DNA of 47,828 bases from Flavobacteriaceae bacterium (GTDB lineage: Bacteria; Bacteroidota; Bacteroidia; Flavobacteriales; Flavobacteriaceae). Location: contig JAHEHF010000016.1 of the NCBI GenBank assembly GCA_024644745.1, positions 1 to 47,828 on the forward strand, read 5' to 3'. The position numbers were made by a program, and so were the translations under genes. Positions within the stretch are counted from its first letter, which is position 1, and each line of letters starts with the position of its first letter. Under the pieces are notes generated by a model. That model had not been told where the DNA came from. It did no database searches and was given only the letters and a program-made list of their open reading frames with translations. Below are positions 17,777 through 25,746 of this stretch, piece by piece.

Positions 17777-19906
17777 TTACCATAATATAATTTCGTCTAC
17801 AAAAATCCATGAGGCCTGCCCGGCCCCATCATGCCAGGGGGGCAGAACCCCCGGGTTTTTTACAATTATTTTAAAAAACCTGCTTGTGGTTTCAGGGATA
17901 TCCAGGGTATATCTTTTTACAAAAGGAACGTTATCCGTATCCTCCCTTTTGATTGCCAATTCCCCGACTTTTTGAAAGCCTTTGTCCTCCTGACTCGATG
18001 CGTAAAGTTCAAGACTTGTGGGCAACATGATCCAATTGCCCACATTTTCGAGGCAGTTGATTGATATTTTATCGATGCGTTTTTCCGAACCCAGGTCCAC
18101 AGTGGTATTCAGGTCATAACCCAGGAATCCGGTCCACCTGCCATCTTTAAAGGCGAGGCTTCCCTCTTTAAGGTCAAACAGTTTGGAGGATCCCGGATAC
18201 CTGATCTCGGGTTCATCAACGATGCTGTAATCGTTTACCCTGTGCTTTATTTTATAAAAATTTCTTTGTAGCTCTTCACTCGGAAACCAGTCATCTTTGT
18301 AGGCCCTTGCCCTGATCATTGCATCATCATCAATTTTCAAAGGACCCTGATACACATTTGATGTCGAATCCGGCTCAGTACCGTCAAGGGTATAATAGAT
18401 CAAAGCGTCCTTCATTTCAACTCCGAGCTCTACGGATAATGTATTGGTGAACAGGCTTTCTTCGGTCAGGATCAAAGGGGGTTTCAAGGCTGCTTTTTCG
18501 ATGAAGCCTTCAAAGACTCCTGTGCTTATCTCTGTTTGGAATTGATCCGCCAGTTCCGCTGCCCTATCCTTGCTCACTTCTGTTTTCCATATAAAAATGC
18601 GATCCGGAACCACAGCGAGGAGCAAATTTTCCAATCCGGCATCAGACACGGCGGTATTGTGAACATTCAACACTTTCAGGCTTTTAAGATTTTGCAACCG
18701 TTCAAGGGTCTGATCCGTGATCCCCGTATTGTCGAGCCTTAGTTTTTCCAGATTCTCGAATTTTCCAAACGAAGTGGTCATCTCATCTTTCAGGTCAACA
18801 TGACTCAAATCAAGTTCCACAATTTGTTTTTTTAGATCCAATAAGGCATCGAGGGCCTCTCCATTAAAATCAGCCTCCAGAAATTTTAGGCTCAAGCCAG
18901 CCTTTCCCTGAACGAGGCTCCTTACCCTAAAACCTGATTCCCTGGCGCTTTCTATGGCTGATGCAGAGGCCATGGGAATATTTTTTTGCTCAAAGATCAA
19001 ATAATCCTTTAACAAAACCCGTAAGGAATCATTTTCAGGCAGGCCTGAAACCGTACCCTCAAATTCAAGGTCATGATCAATCCAGTATTTTATGAGCCAG
19101 AGCTCATCTTTGGTCAGTTGCTTTTTCCCTTTGGGAGGCATATGCGCATCATCAGACAAAGGTAAAAATGCACTTCTGTAAACAGGACTTTCATCTGCTC
19201 TGTTTTTAAAAACAACCTCCCCGTTGTCTCCTCCTTTCAGAATCATTTCCTGTGAAACAAGTGACAGTCCGTTTTTTCTCTTGGTCTGGTTATGGCACTG
19301 CAGGCATTTGTCATCAAAAATTCTGGCAATGACATCATCGTAAATTTTTAAGCTGTCCACGTCTTCAACGGTTCTTTGCTTTGGGGGCGGAACCATGTAT
19401 TCTGTCAGGAAATCATCTCCATGAGTCAGCATGCTCCCAAAATGACCCGTAACACCCACGGTAACCAGCGTTATCAGGAACACGGGAAAAAAAACCATTC
19501 TTGACCACTTTTGATCGAGGTTGATAAGCAGAAAAAGAAAAGAGGTCAGAACCGCTGTACTGATGCCAAGCCAAAAGTGCGTATCCAGGGTCTCGCCCTC
19601 ATAACCTCCCTCCAGAGAAAGAAAATAGCCCAGTATGCTCGAAATCACAGCGAAAAATGCCGAGAAACCAAGACCGTAGGTTACAGATGCCCTCGCATCA
19701 TTCTTTCGGATCCGGCCCATAATATCAAGGAAAAAAGTGATCATCAGTGCCCCGATGGGAAGGTGCAGTAAAACAGGATGAAACCTACCAAGCAGCATGA
19801 CTATTCTTGGCGGATCCGGGCTATTGGCATCTGCCGCAAGCAAAGTCCCTTGACAAAACAGCAACAGTATCAGCAATCCTGATTTTTTTATATTGATATT
19901 TTTCAT
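17777..19906 (-). CDS. Membrane cytochrome c with DUF2231, LRR, chitobiase-C-like and discoidin domains
   Basis: This 709-aa protein has a signal or first helix (1-25), then a DUF2231-type membrane domain of several helices (about 35-160, including GRFHPVLLHLPIGALMITFF). A planctomycete-type cytochrome c domain follows, with one haem site CLQCH at 201-205 and a likely axial Met in DAHMPPKGKKQL. Leucine-rich repeats come next (about 350-440, LENLEKLRLDNTGITDQTLE). A chitobiase-C-terminal-like module (YYTLDGTEPDS, near 500) and a discoidin-like tail end PPWHDGAGQASWIFVDEIIL. The build suggests an inner-membrane haem protein that reaches into the periplasm and binds glycan. Redox partner and function are unknown. 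It overlaps the upstream gene by 4 nt. Confidence 0.8.
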   Translation of the reverse strand: MKNINIKKSGLLILLLFCQGTLLAADANSPDPPRIVMLLGRFHPVLLHLPIGALMITFFLDIMGRIRKNDARASVTYGLGFSAFFAVISSILGYFLSLEGGYEGETLDTHFWLGISTAVLTSFLFLLINLDQKWSRMVFFPVFLITLVTVGVTGHFGSMLTHGDDFLTEYMVPPPKQRTVEDVDSLKIYDDVIARIFDDKCLQCHNQTKRKNGLSLVSQEMILKGGDNGEVVFKNRADESPVYRSAFLPLSDDAHMPPKGKKQLTKDELWLIKYWIDHDLEFEGTVSGLPENDSLRVLLKDYLIFEQKNIPMASASAIESARESGFRVRSLVQGKAGLSLKFLEADFNGEALDALLDLKKQIVELDLSHVDLKDEMTTSFGKFENLEKLRLDNTGITDQTLERLQNLKSLKVLNVHNTAVSDAGLENLLLAVVPDRIFIWKTEVSKDRAAELADQFQTEISTGVFEGFIEKAALKPPLILTEESLFTNTLSVELGVEMKDALIYYTLDGTEPDSTSNVYQGPLKIDDDAMIRARAYKDDWFPSEELQRNFYKIKHRVNDYSIVDEPEIRYPGSSKLFDLKEGSLAFKDGRWTGFLGYDLNTTVDLGSEKRIDKISINCLENVGNWIMLPTSLELYASSQEDKGFQKVGELAIKREDTDNVPFVKRYTLDIPETTSRFFKIIVKNPGVLPPWHDGAGQASWIFVDEIILW

Positions 19907-20709
19907 TTATTAAATATAATTTCGTCCATAAACATCCATCCCTTTTGATCTTTTCCTTCATGCCAGCCGGGTATTTGGGCTACATTTTCAAATACAAGCT
20001 TTATTGACTTCACATTTTTATTGAGCGGGATGTTATAGGTCTGCTGAGCCGCATCGTTCATCCCTTGAGGCTGGGGCAAATCATTTTTACTATGGACTTG
20101 GTAAACATGCCCGTCTTCAGAGGTAAAAACTTGAACCGAACCTGGAGGGAAAATCCAGGCCCCGGGATGATTTAAATAGCCTATGTCGATTGAAGAAATA
20201 TTCATTACACGATCAAAAATGCAAGTCATGGCAGAAGGGGCATCAAAACCCAGCCATTCCTGGTCTGAGTAATTCACTCCTGCCTTTTTATGATTGACCA
20301 GGGTCCGCTGACCCTTGCCCGAATATTTTTGATTCAAAGCTTCGCTCCATATTACAGAATCAACGGTTTGCCCCATTTTAACAAAAGTGATGACCGCTGT
20401 TTCACTTGGCCTCCATTCGGGATGAAAGGCTTTGAACTTATAAGTTCCCGGGCGAAGAACCGAAATAGGCCTTTTATACTCAAAAGAGCCCTCCGCGTTA
20501 GGCTCCTGACCGTCATCTGTGTAAAATATGGTGACCCCATCCATCTTCATTTCCGTTTGAAGCAAGGCTGCCGAATCAATTATTTTATTGCTGGCAGTCA
20601 GTTTCGGACTTGCCAGTTGCACCTTATTATCCTGCAAAAACTGAACCTTGCCATGCGGTTTACAGCAAGCGAGAATCAGGCTTATGATCAATAGTACCAC
20701 ACTTTTCAT
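19903..20709 (-). CDS. Lipoprotein with chitobiase-C-like and discoidin domains
   Basis: I start at the ATG at 20709 (268 aa), because it forms an ATGA overlap with the preceding stop and begins a lipoprotein signal (MKSVVLLIISLILACC). A longer in-frame start at 20751 would bury the signal. The protein has two non-catalytic modules: one with IFYTDDGQEPN (about 60-125), as in the C-terminal domain of chitobiases and hexosaminidases, and a discoidin-like domain (about 140-268) ending IPGWHEGKDQKGWMFMDEII. It looks like a free-standing version of the tail of the next protein downstream, probably a periplasmic or surface glycan-binding subunit. No catalytic residues are recognisable. Confidence 0.75.
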   Translation of the reverse strand: MKSVVLLIISLILACCKPHGKVQFLQDNKVQLASPKLTASNKIIDSAALLQTEMKMDGVTIFYTDDGQEPNAEGSFEYKRPISVLRPGTYKFKAFHPEWRPSETAVITFVKMGQTVDSVIWSEALNQKYSGKGQRTLVNHKKAGVNYSDQEWLGFDAPSAMTCIFDRVMNISSIDIGYLNHPGAWIFPPGSVQVFTSEDGHVYQVHSKNDLPQPQGMNDAAQQTYNIPLNKNVKSIKLVFENVAQIPGWHEGKDQKGWMFMDEIIFNK

Positions 20710-21749
20710 ACCCTGAATAATTTTATTGGATAGGTCTGACCCGAATTCCACTGGGCCACGTACATATTGTCATCCTCGTCTATGCAAACATCGTGCGGAT
20801 ACTGAAAGAGCCTGATACTTTGGTACAATTCCTTCAAATCACCCTGCTGATAATCCGGAGCAGTTGCCCCCGGGCAGGAAACCACACGGTTATCCTTGTC
20901 CATGATCAATAAAAAACCTGAATCACTGTGTGAAGACTCTCTTGATCTAAGCACGGCAAAATAAACATCTTCCTTATGTACCACAGGACGGCATATAAGG
21001 GCCCCAGGCACTTCAATCGATGATAAGTACTCCCCTTCAAGGCTAAACCTCTTTAAGACATTTAATTCTCTGGCCGAAATCAGCAGACAGGGTTCTGCTT
21101 CTATTCTGTCATCAAGACAAATACCATGAGCGTTGAGAAATTGGCCATCAGCAGTTCCTTTTCCTCCAAAATAATTCAACAATTCCCCTCTGTGATTATA
21201 GTGTATGATATATTGGTTCCCATATCCGTCAGCTACATAAAAGTCTCCGTTAGGCCGCACTGTTGTCTCTGTAGGTTTGAATTCCTCCTTTGAAGCATAT
21301 TTTCCTGTCTCAGCGGGATAATCAATTTCAAAAACCACCTTTCCGTCGAGGGTTGTTTTGATCACCTGATGGCGTTCATAATCTGTGATCAGTAAAAAAT
21401 CTGTTCCATTCTCCTTGACCAGGGTCAATCCGTGACCTCCCGGATAAGCCGTTCCCCAGGTTTCTAAAAGTTTGCCTGATTTATCGTAAATAATGACATT
21501 GTTCTTTGTGTGATTCGTCAGCATCACGATCCTTCCTTTGGAATCCTGAACCATTTCGTGACAATCCTTAACAGGAACCTTCGACGGATCCAAATTGCCC
21601 CAGCTCATGTCTACCTTATACCTGTGGGAGTTATGCCCGATGACCACGTCTTTACTGAAGGCCAGATCAAAAGCACTTGAGTACATCGGGCCTGACAGAA
21701 TACCCAATGACAACAGAGAGGATTGTTTAAGAAAATTTCTTCTGCTCAT
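20706..21749 (-). CDS. Tat-type secreted NHL/6-bladed beta-propeller protein
   Basis: The 347-aa product begins MSRRNFLKQSSLLSLGILSG, a twin-arginine-like signal. It continues as a beta-propeller with NHL-like blades: KDCHEMVQDSKGRIVMLTNH, GHGLTLVKENGTDFLLITDY, HQVIKTTLDGKVVFEIDYP, GDFYVADGYGNQYIIHYN, DGQFLNAHGICLDDR and FQYPHDVCIDEDDNMYVAQW. The spaced histidines (GHGLT, AHGIC, PHDVC) resemble metal-binding propellers such as peptidylglycine alpha-hydroxyglycine lyase, but an enzymatic role is only a possibility. It is the third gene of the DUF1549/DUF1501 cassette, 7 nt after DUF1501, and overlaps the lipoprotein gene by 4 nt. Confidence 0.78.
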   Translation of the reverse strand: MSRRNFLKQSSLLSLGILSGPMYSSAFDLAFSKDVVIGHNSHRYKVDMSWGNLDPSKVPVKDCHEMVQDSKGRIVMLTNHTKNNVIIYDKSGKLLETWGTAYPGGHGLTLVKENGTDFLLITDYERHQVIKTTLDGKVVFEIDYPAETGKYASKEEFKPTETTVRPNGDFYVADGYGNQYIIHYNHRGELLNYFGGKGTADGQFLNAHGICLDDRIEAEPCLLISARELNVLKRFSLEGEYLSSIEVPGALICRPVVHKEDVYFAVLRSRESSHSDSGFLLIMDKDNRVVSCPGATAPDYQQGDLKELYQSIRLFQYPHDVCIDEDDNMYVAQWNSGQTYPIKLFRV

Positions 21750-21756
21750 AAAATTT

Positions 21757-23214
21757 TTAGGCTAAAACATCGTGAATAACATTTCCGGAAACGTCGGTAA
21801 GTCTGTACCTTCTTCCCTGGTGCTTATACGTAAATCTCGTGTGATCAATTCCTGTTAAATGAAGTAAAGTTGCCTGCAGATCATGCACATGAACCGGATC
21901 CTTTACAATGTTATATCCGAATTCATCTGTTTCTCCAAAAGTAAATCCGGGCCTTACTCCTCCTCCTGCCATAAACATGGTGAAGCACCTGGGATGATGG
22001 TCTCTTCCGTAGTTCATATCGGTCAGCGTGCCCTGACTGTAGTTGGTCCTTCCAAACTCACCTCCCCAGATCACCAGGGTATCCTCGAGCAATCCTCTTT
22101 GCTTGAGATCCATGATCAGTGCCGCGGTAGCCTGATCGACATCCTTGGCTTGTTTCTCGATTTGCTCGGGAAGGTTTTCATGCTGGTCCCATCCCATGTG
22201 ATACAATTGTACGAATCTTACGTCTTTTTCGATCAGCCTTCTTGCCAGAAGACAATTGGCGGCATATGAACCGGGGACCATAGCATTGGCACCATACATC
22301 TGAATGATATGATCTGGTTCTTTGTCTATGTTCATCGACTCAGGAACAGAAGTTTGCATCCTGTAGGCCATTTCATATTGTGCAATCCTGGTGTTGATCT
22401 CAGGATCTCCGAATTCTGCTTCCTGCTTATGATTCAGTTCACTAAGCAAATCCAGCATTTTTCTTCTTTCAGATCTGGTCATTCCCTCCGGATCCTTTAA
22501 ATACAAAACCGGGTCCTTTCCTGATCGGAACTGAACCCCCTGGTGCAAAGAACTCAAAAAACCATTGCCCCAAAGTCTTGAATACAAGGGTTGCCCGAAG
22601 GGCCGGCCCGTTCCTCTTGACAATAAAACTGAAAAAGTCGGTAAGTTTTCATTCAAACTTCCCAGGCCGTAGCTCATCCAGGAGCCTATACTCGGCCTGC
22701 CTGATTGCTGGGAACCTGTCTGAAAAAATGTGATGGCCGGATCATGGTTGATGGCCTCAGTGTGCATAGACTTGATAAAACACAACTCATCCGCAATTTT
22801 TGCCGTGTAAGGCATCAGATCACTGATCCATGCCCTGGATTCACCGTATTGCTTAAAATTAAAATTACTGCCCACCAGGGGGAATTTTTCCTGACCTGAT
22901 GTCATTCCTGTCAAACGTTGTCCCATTCTCACAGAGGCCGGCAGATCAAGACCCCTCATCTCGTTCAATTTGGGTTTGTAATCAAACAGTTCCAGCTGAG
23001 AAGGCCCACCGCTCTGAAACAGGTAAATCACCCTTTTGGCTTTAGGCGCAAAATGAGGAAGATCAAGACCCGTCGGGTTGATCGAAGACGACTTTGAGAA
23101 CATTTCAAGAGGATCTATCATAGATGCCAGGGCGAGACCTCCAATACCCAGAGCCGCTTTTTTAAAAAAATGCCTTCTGTTCTGGTTGATTTGATGTTTG
23201 AATGTTTCGTCCAT
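21757..23214 (-). CDS. DUF1501 family secreted protein (sulfatase/alkaline-phosphatase-like fold)
   Basis: The 485-aa product begins with a twin-arginine type signal (QNRRHFFKKAALGIGGLALA). It shows DUF1501 landmarks: KRVIYLFQSGGPSQLELFDYKP, HTEAINHDPAITFFQTGSQ, GRPSIGSWMSYGLGS, VRFVQLYHMGWDQHENL, TLVIWGGEFGRTNYSQG, GRDHHPRCFTMFMAGGGVRPG and HVHDLQATLLHLTGIDH. The fold belongs to the alkaline-phosphatase/sulfatase superfamily, and the HD/H clusters could hold metals, but no activity is established for the family and the sulfatase C/S-x-P-x-R motif is absent. DUF1501 genes usually pair with a DUF1549/DUF1553 gene, as here (4 nt apart). Confidence 0.88.
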   Translation of the reverse strand: MDETFKHQINQNRRHFFKKAALGIGGLALASMIDPLEMFSKSSSINPTGLDLPHFAPKAKRVIYLFQSGGPSQLELFDYKPKLNEMRGLDLPASVRMGQRLTGMTSGQEKFPLVGSNFNFKQYGESRAWISDLMPYTAKIADELCFIKSMHTEAINHDPAITFFQTGSQQSGRPSIGSWMSYGLGSLNENLPTFSVLLSRGTGRPFGQPLYSRLWGNGFLSSLHQGVQFRSGKDPVLYLKDPEGMTRSERRKMLDLLSELNHKQEAEFGDPEINTRIAQYEMAYRMQTSVPESMNIDKEPDHIIQMYGANAMVPGSYAANCLLARRLIEKDVRFVQLYHMGWDQHENLPEQIEKQAKDVDQATAALIMDLKQRGLLEDTLVIWGGEFGRTNYSQGTLTDMNYGRDHHPRCFTMFMAGGGVRPGFTFGETDEFGYNIVKDPVHVHDLQATLLHLTGIDHTRFTYKHQGRRYRLTDVSGNVIHDVLA

Positions 23215-23218
23215 AGAA

Positions 23219-25579
23219 TTATCCCTTTATTAGTGCTTCATCTAAATTAAATATCAAATTGGCCAGCACCGTGTAGGCGTACAACTGGCCTGAATTTGAT
23301 TCTGGATCCTTTGACTGATCAGAATCCTGCTGTCTTTGCTTTTGATAATCAGACATGGAAGTATCAACAAAGAGAATCAGTTCATCCAGTTCCTCCTTAT
23401 CGGGGGCTCTTGAAGTAATCATTCTGAACATACTGATCACCCTTTCCTTCTCTGTCGTCTCCGGTTCCTGCAACATCTTTTCTGCAAGGGCCCCGGATGC
23501 CTCCGTAAGTTGCGGGTCATTGAGTAAGGCAAGTGCCTGTAATGGTGTACTCGTCTTTTGACGTCTCACCGTACAATCGTCTCTTGATGCCGCATCAAAT
23601 GTCATCATAGCCGGAGGAGGAACGGTTCTTTTCCAAAAGGTATACAGGCTTCTTCTGTGCAAATTCTCTCCTGTATCGGGAATGTATTTGGTCAGTCCCT
23701 GACCCGAGGTGGTCTCGGCCCACAAGCCTTCAGGCTGGTATGGTTTTACACTGGGGCCTCCAATTTTTTCGACAAGTAAGCCACTTATTTTCAGTGCATT
23801 ATCTCTTATCATTTCTGCTGTTAGTTTATCTCTATTGCTTCTGGCGTACCATTGGTTATCAGGATCCACCGCCAACAATTCAGGACTTGCTTTTGAACTT
23901 TGCTGGTAAGTATCAGACATGGCCATTCTTTTCAACATTTTTTTGATGTCCCAGCCCTCTTCCCTAAAGGTCACAGCCAGCCAGTCGAGCAATTCAGGAT
24001 GCGACGGTAAATTTCCCTGGTTGCCGAAATCATCTGAAGAAGGAACAATTCCAACACCAAACATTTGCTGCCACAACCTGTTCACCGCTACTCTGGCAGT
24101 GAGCGGGTTCTGCTCATCAAAGAACCAGTCTGCCAGTCCTAACCTGTTACTTTCAAAGTCACTCTCAAAAGGCATGACGGCTGCAGGCGTCCCCAGGTCA
24201 ACAACTTCGGCAGGATTATCATAGGTACCCCGATTGAGCACATGGGTCTTTCTTTCTAAAGAAGGATCATCCTTCATGACCATGAGTTTGACCATTTCAA
24301 TGGAATCAGGCATATGTATAAAAGGAAGCGCTTCTTCAACCACCTCGTGTGTAATGCTGATATTCGGTTCAGGAATCTCATCATATTCAATCCTTCCCTT
24401 TTCATCGAGCTGATTGAAAAACCCATAAAAGCTGTAAAATTCCTGCTGTGAAATGGGATCATATTTGTGATTGTGGCAACGTGCGCACTCCATGGTTAAC
24501 CCTAAAAGAGCCTTTGAAGTGGTTACCGTCCGATCCATGACATATTCAACCCTGTATTCTTCATCAATTACGCCCCCTTCCTGGGTAATTTTATGATTTC
24601 TGTTAAACCCAGTTGCTACGATCTGCTCTAAACTCGCATCGGGAATCAGATCTCCTGCCAACTGCCATCGGATAAAATCATCATAAGGCAAGTTTCGGTT
24701 AAAGGCACTTATTACCCAGTCTCTCCAGGGCCACATCACCCTTTCCAAATCATCCTGATATCCGTGCGTATCTGCGTATCGAGCAACATCCAGCCAGTCA
24801 GAAGCCATTCTTTCACCATAAGCAGGGTCCGCTAAAAGCTTGTCAACGATCATTTCAAATGCTCCTGGATCCGTGTTATTGACAAAGGCATCAATTTCTT
24901 CCAAAGAAGGAGGCAATCCGATCAGATCGAAATATACCTTTCTGATGAGTTTTTCTTTAGACGCCTTTTCGTTCGGAAGGAGGCCCTTCTGCTTCAATTT
25001 CTCATGGATAAAAAGATCTATTTCATTGGAAACCTGACCAGCTCCTTCAAATTCAGGCAGTCCAGGCTTTTCGGGTACTACAAATGCCCAGTGATCTTTC
25101 CAGGCTGCGCCCTGCTCTATCCATTTGACCAATACCTGTTTTTCATAATCGGTGAGACTGAGATTGGACTCTATGGGAGGCATTCTTTTCTCAGGGTCCG
25201 GATGGGTAATTCTGTATACCATCTCACTCGACTCTGTACTGCCCGGAACGATCGCGTAACGATCCAGTTCCTTCCCTATAGCGGCAAAGGCATTTTCTTT
25301 GATGTCTAACCTGAGCCCTGCCTCCCTGGTTCCTTCATCAGGTCCGTGGCACAAATAACACCTGTCTGACAGGATGGGTTTCACATCAAATATATAATCT
25401 ATGGTTTTGGGTAGTTTCTCTGCTGATTTAATGCTTTTCTGATCTCCCGCCATAGCCTGGTATTCCTTGTTCCCTGAGTCATTGAAATAGCTGTAAGCGA
25501 ATTTTATGGACAACAGAAGTACAAAGGGTACAACAAAGTACAGTGAAAAAATAAGATATGAAGATTTCTTTTTTAACAC
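23219..25579 (-). CDS. PSD1/DUF1549/DUF1553 protein with two c-type haem motifs
   Basis: The 786-aa product starts at a GTG (25579), followed by one N-terminal membrane segment (about residues 8-30). A planctomycete cytochrome c domain carries CYLCH (74-78) and the likely axial Met in EKRMPPIESNL. DUF1549 (about 185-395) includes RKVYFDLIGLPPSLEEID, DVARYADTHGYQDD and a second haem-like motif CARCH (365-369) followed by NHKYDP. DUF1553 (about 480-730) includes NPLTARVAVNRLWQQMFG and DLGNQG-like pieces (SSDDFGNQGNLPSHPELLDW). Such proteins abound in Planctomycetes; their function is unknown. It heads the cassette and has its own upstream region containing a motif shared with the susC promoter. 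Confidence 0.88.
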   Translation of the reverse strand: MLKKKSSYLIFSLYFVVPFVLLLSIKFAYSYFNDSGNKEYQAMAGDQKSIKSAEKLPKTIDYIFDVKPILSDRCYLCHGPDEGTREAGLRLDIKENAFAAIGKELDRYAIVPGSTESSEMVYRITHPDPEKRMPPIESNLSLTDYEKQVLVKWIEQGAAWKDHWAFVVPEKPGLPEFEGAGQVSNEIDLFIHEKLKQKGLLPNEKASKEKLIRKVYFDLIGLPPSLEEIDAFVNNTDPGAFEMIVDKLLADPAYGERMASDWLDVARYADTHGYQDDLERVMWPWRDWVISAFNRNLPYDDFIRWQLAGDLIPDASLEQIVATGFNRNHKITQEGGVIDEEYRVEYVMDRTVTTSKALLGLTMECARCHNHKYDPISQQEFYSFYGFFNQLDEKGRIEYDEIPEPNISITHEVVEEALPFIHMPDSIEMVKLMVMKDDPSLERKTHVLNRGTYDNPAEVVDLGTPAAVMPFESDFESNRLGLADWFFDEQNPLTARVAVNRLWQQMFGVGIVPSSDDFGNQGNLPSHPELLDWLAVTFREEGWDIKKMLKRMAMSDTYQQSSKASPELLAVDPDNQWYARSNRDKLTAEMIRDNALKISGLLVEKIGGPSVKPYQPEGLWAETTSGQGLTKYIPDTGENLHRRSLYTFWKRTVPPPAMMTFDAASRDDCTVRRQKTSTPLQALALLNDPQLTEASGALAEKMLQEPETTEKERVISMFRMITSRAPDKEELDELILFVDTSMSDYQKQRQQDSDQSKDPESNSGQLYAYTVLANLIFNLDEALIKG

Positions 25580-25625
25580 GATATCAAATTTTGATGAATA
25601 TAATAAAGTTACCTACCAAGAAACA

Positions 25626-25643
25626 AAACTTTTCGACCAATGA
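25626..25643 (-). promoter_or_regulatory. Conserved 15-bp element upstream of the DUF1549/DUF1553 gene
   Basis: The plus-strand string AAACTTTTCGACCAA (25626-25640), followed one base later by GA, is identical to the element upstream of susC at 43101-43115. Its near edge is 46 bp from the GTG start; at susC the distance is 56 bp. It probably marks a shared regulator site for the two transcripts. A clean second half-site at 21 bp, as seen at susC, is not present here; the closest is GAACCA at about 25 bp. Confidence 0.5.
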
Positions 25644-25746
25644 CAATCCATTTCCTCTGAACCATTTTCCCACCATCAGACTCGGGATCTGATTCATGTG
25701 TCACAGTCAGTCCAGGAAAACGATAAAAATTCAGCCTTCAAACTGC

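Noticed and set aside
21757-23214. Sulfatase annotation for the DUF1501 gene
   Set aside because: The fold is related, but the C/S-x-P-x-R formylglycine motif is missing, so sulfatase activity is not claimed.
25657-25664. Possible second half-site (CTGAACCA) next to the 15-bp element upstream of the DUF1549 gene
   Set aside because: It is about 25 bp rather than 21 bp from the first half and matches poorly, so I did not call a full LytTR site there.
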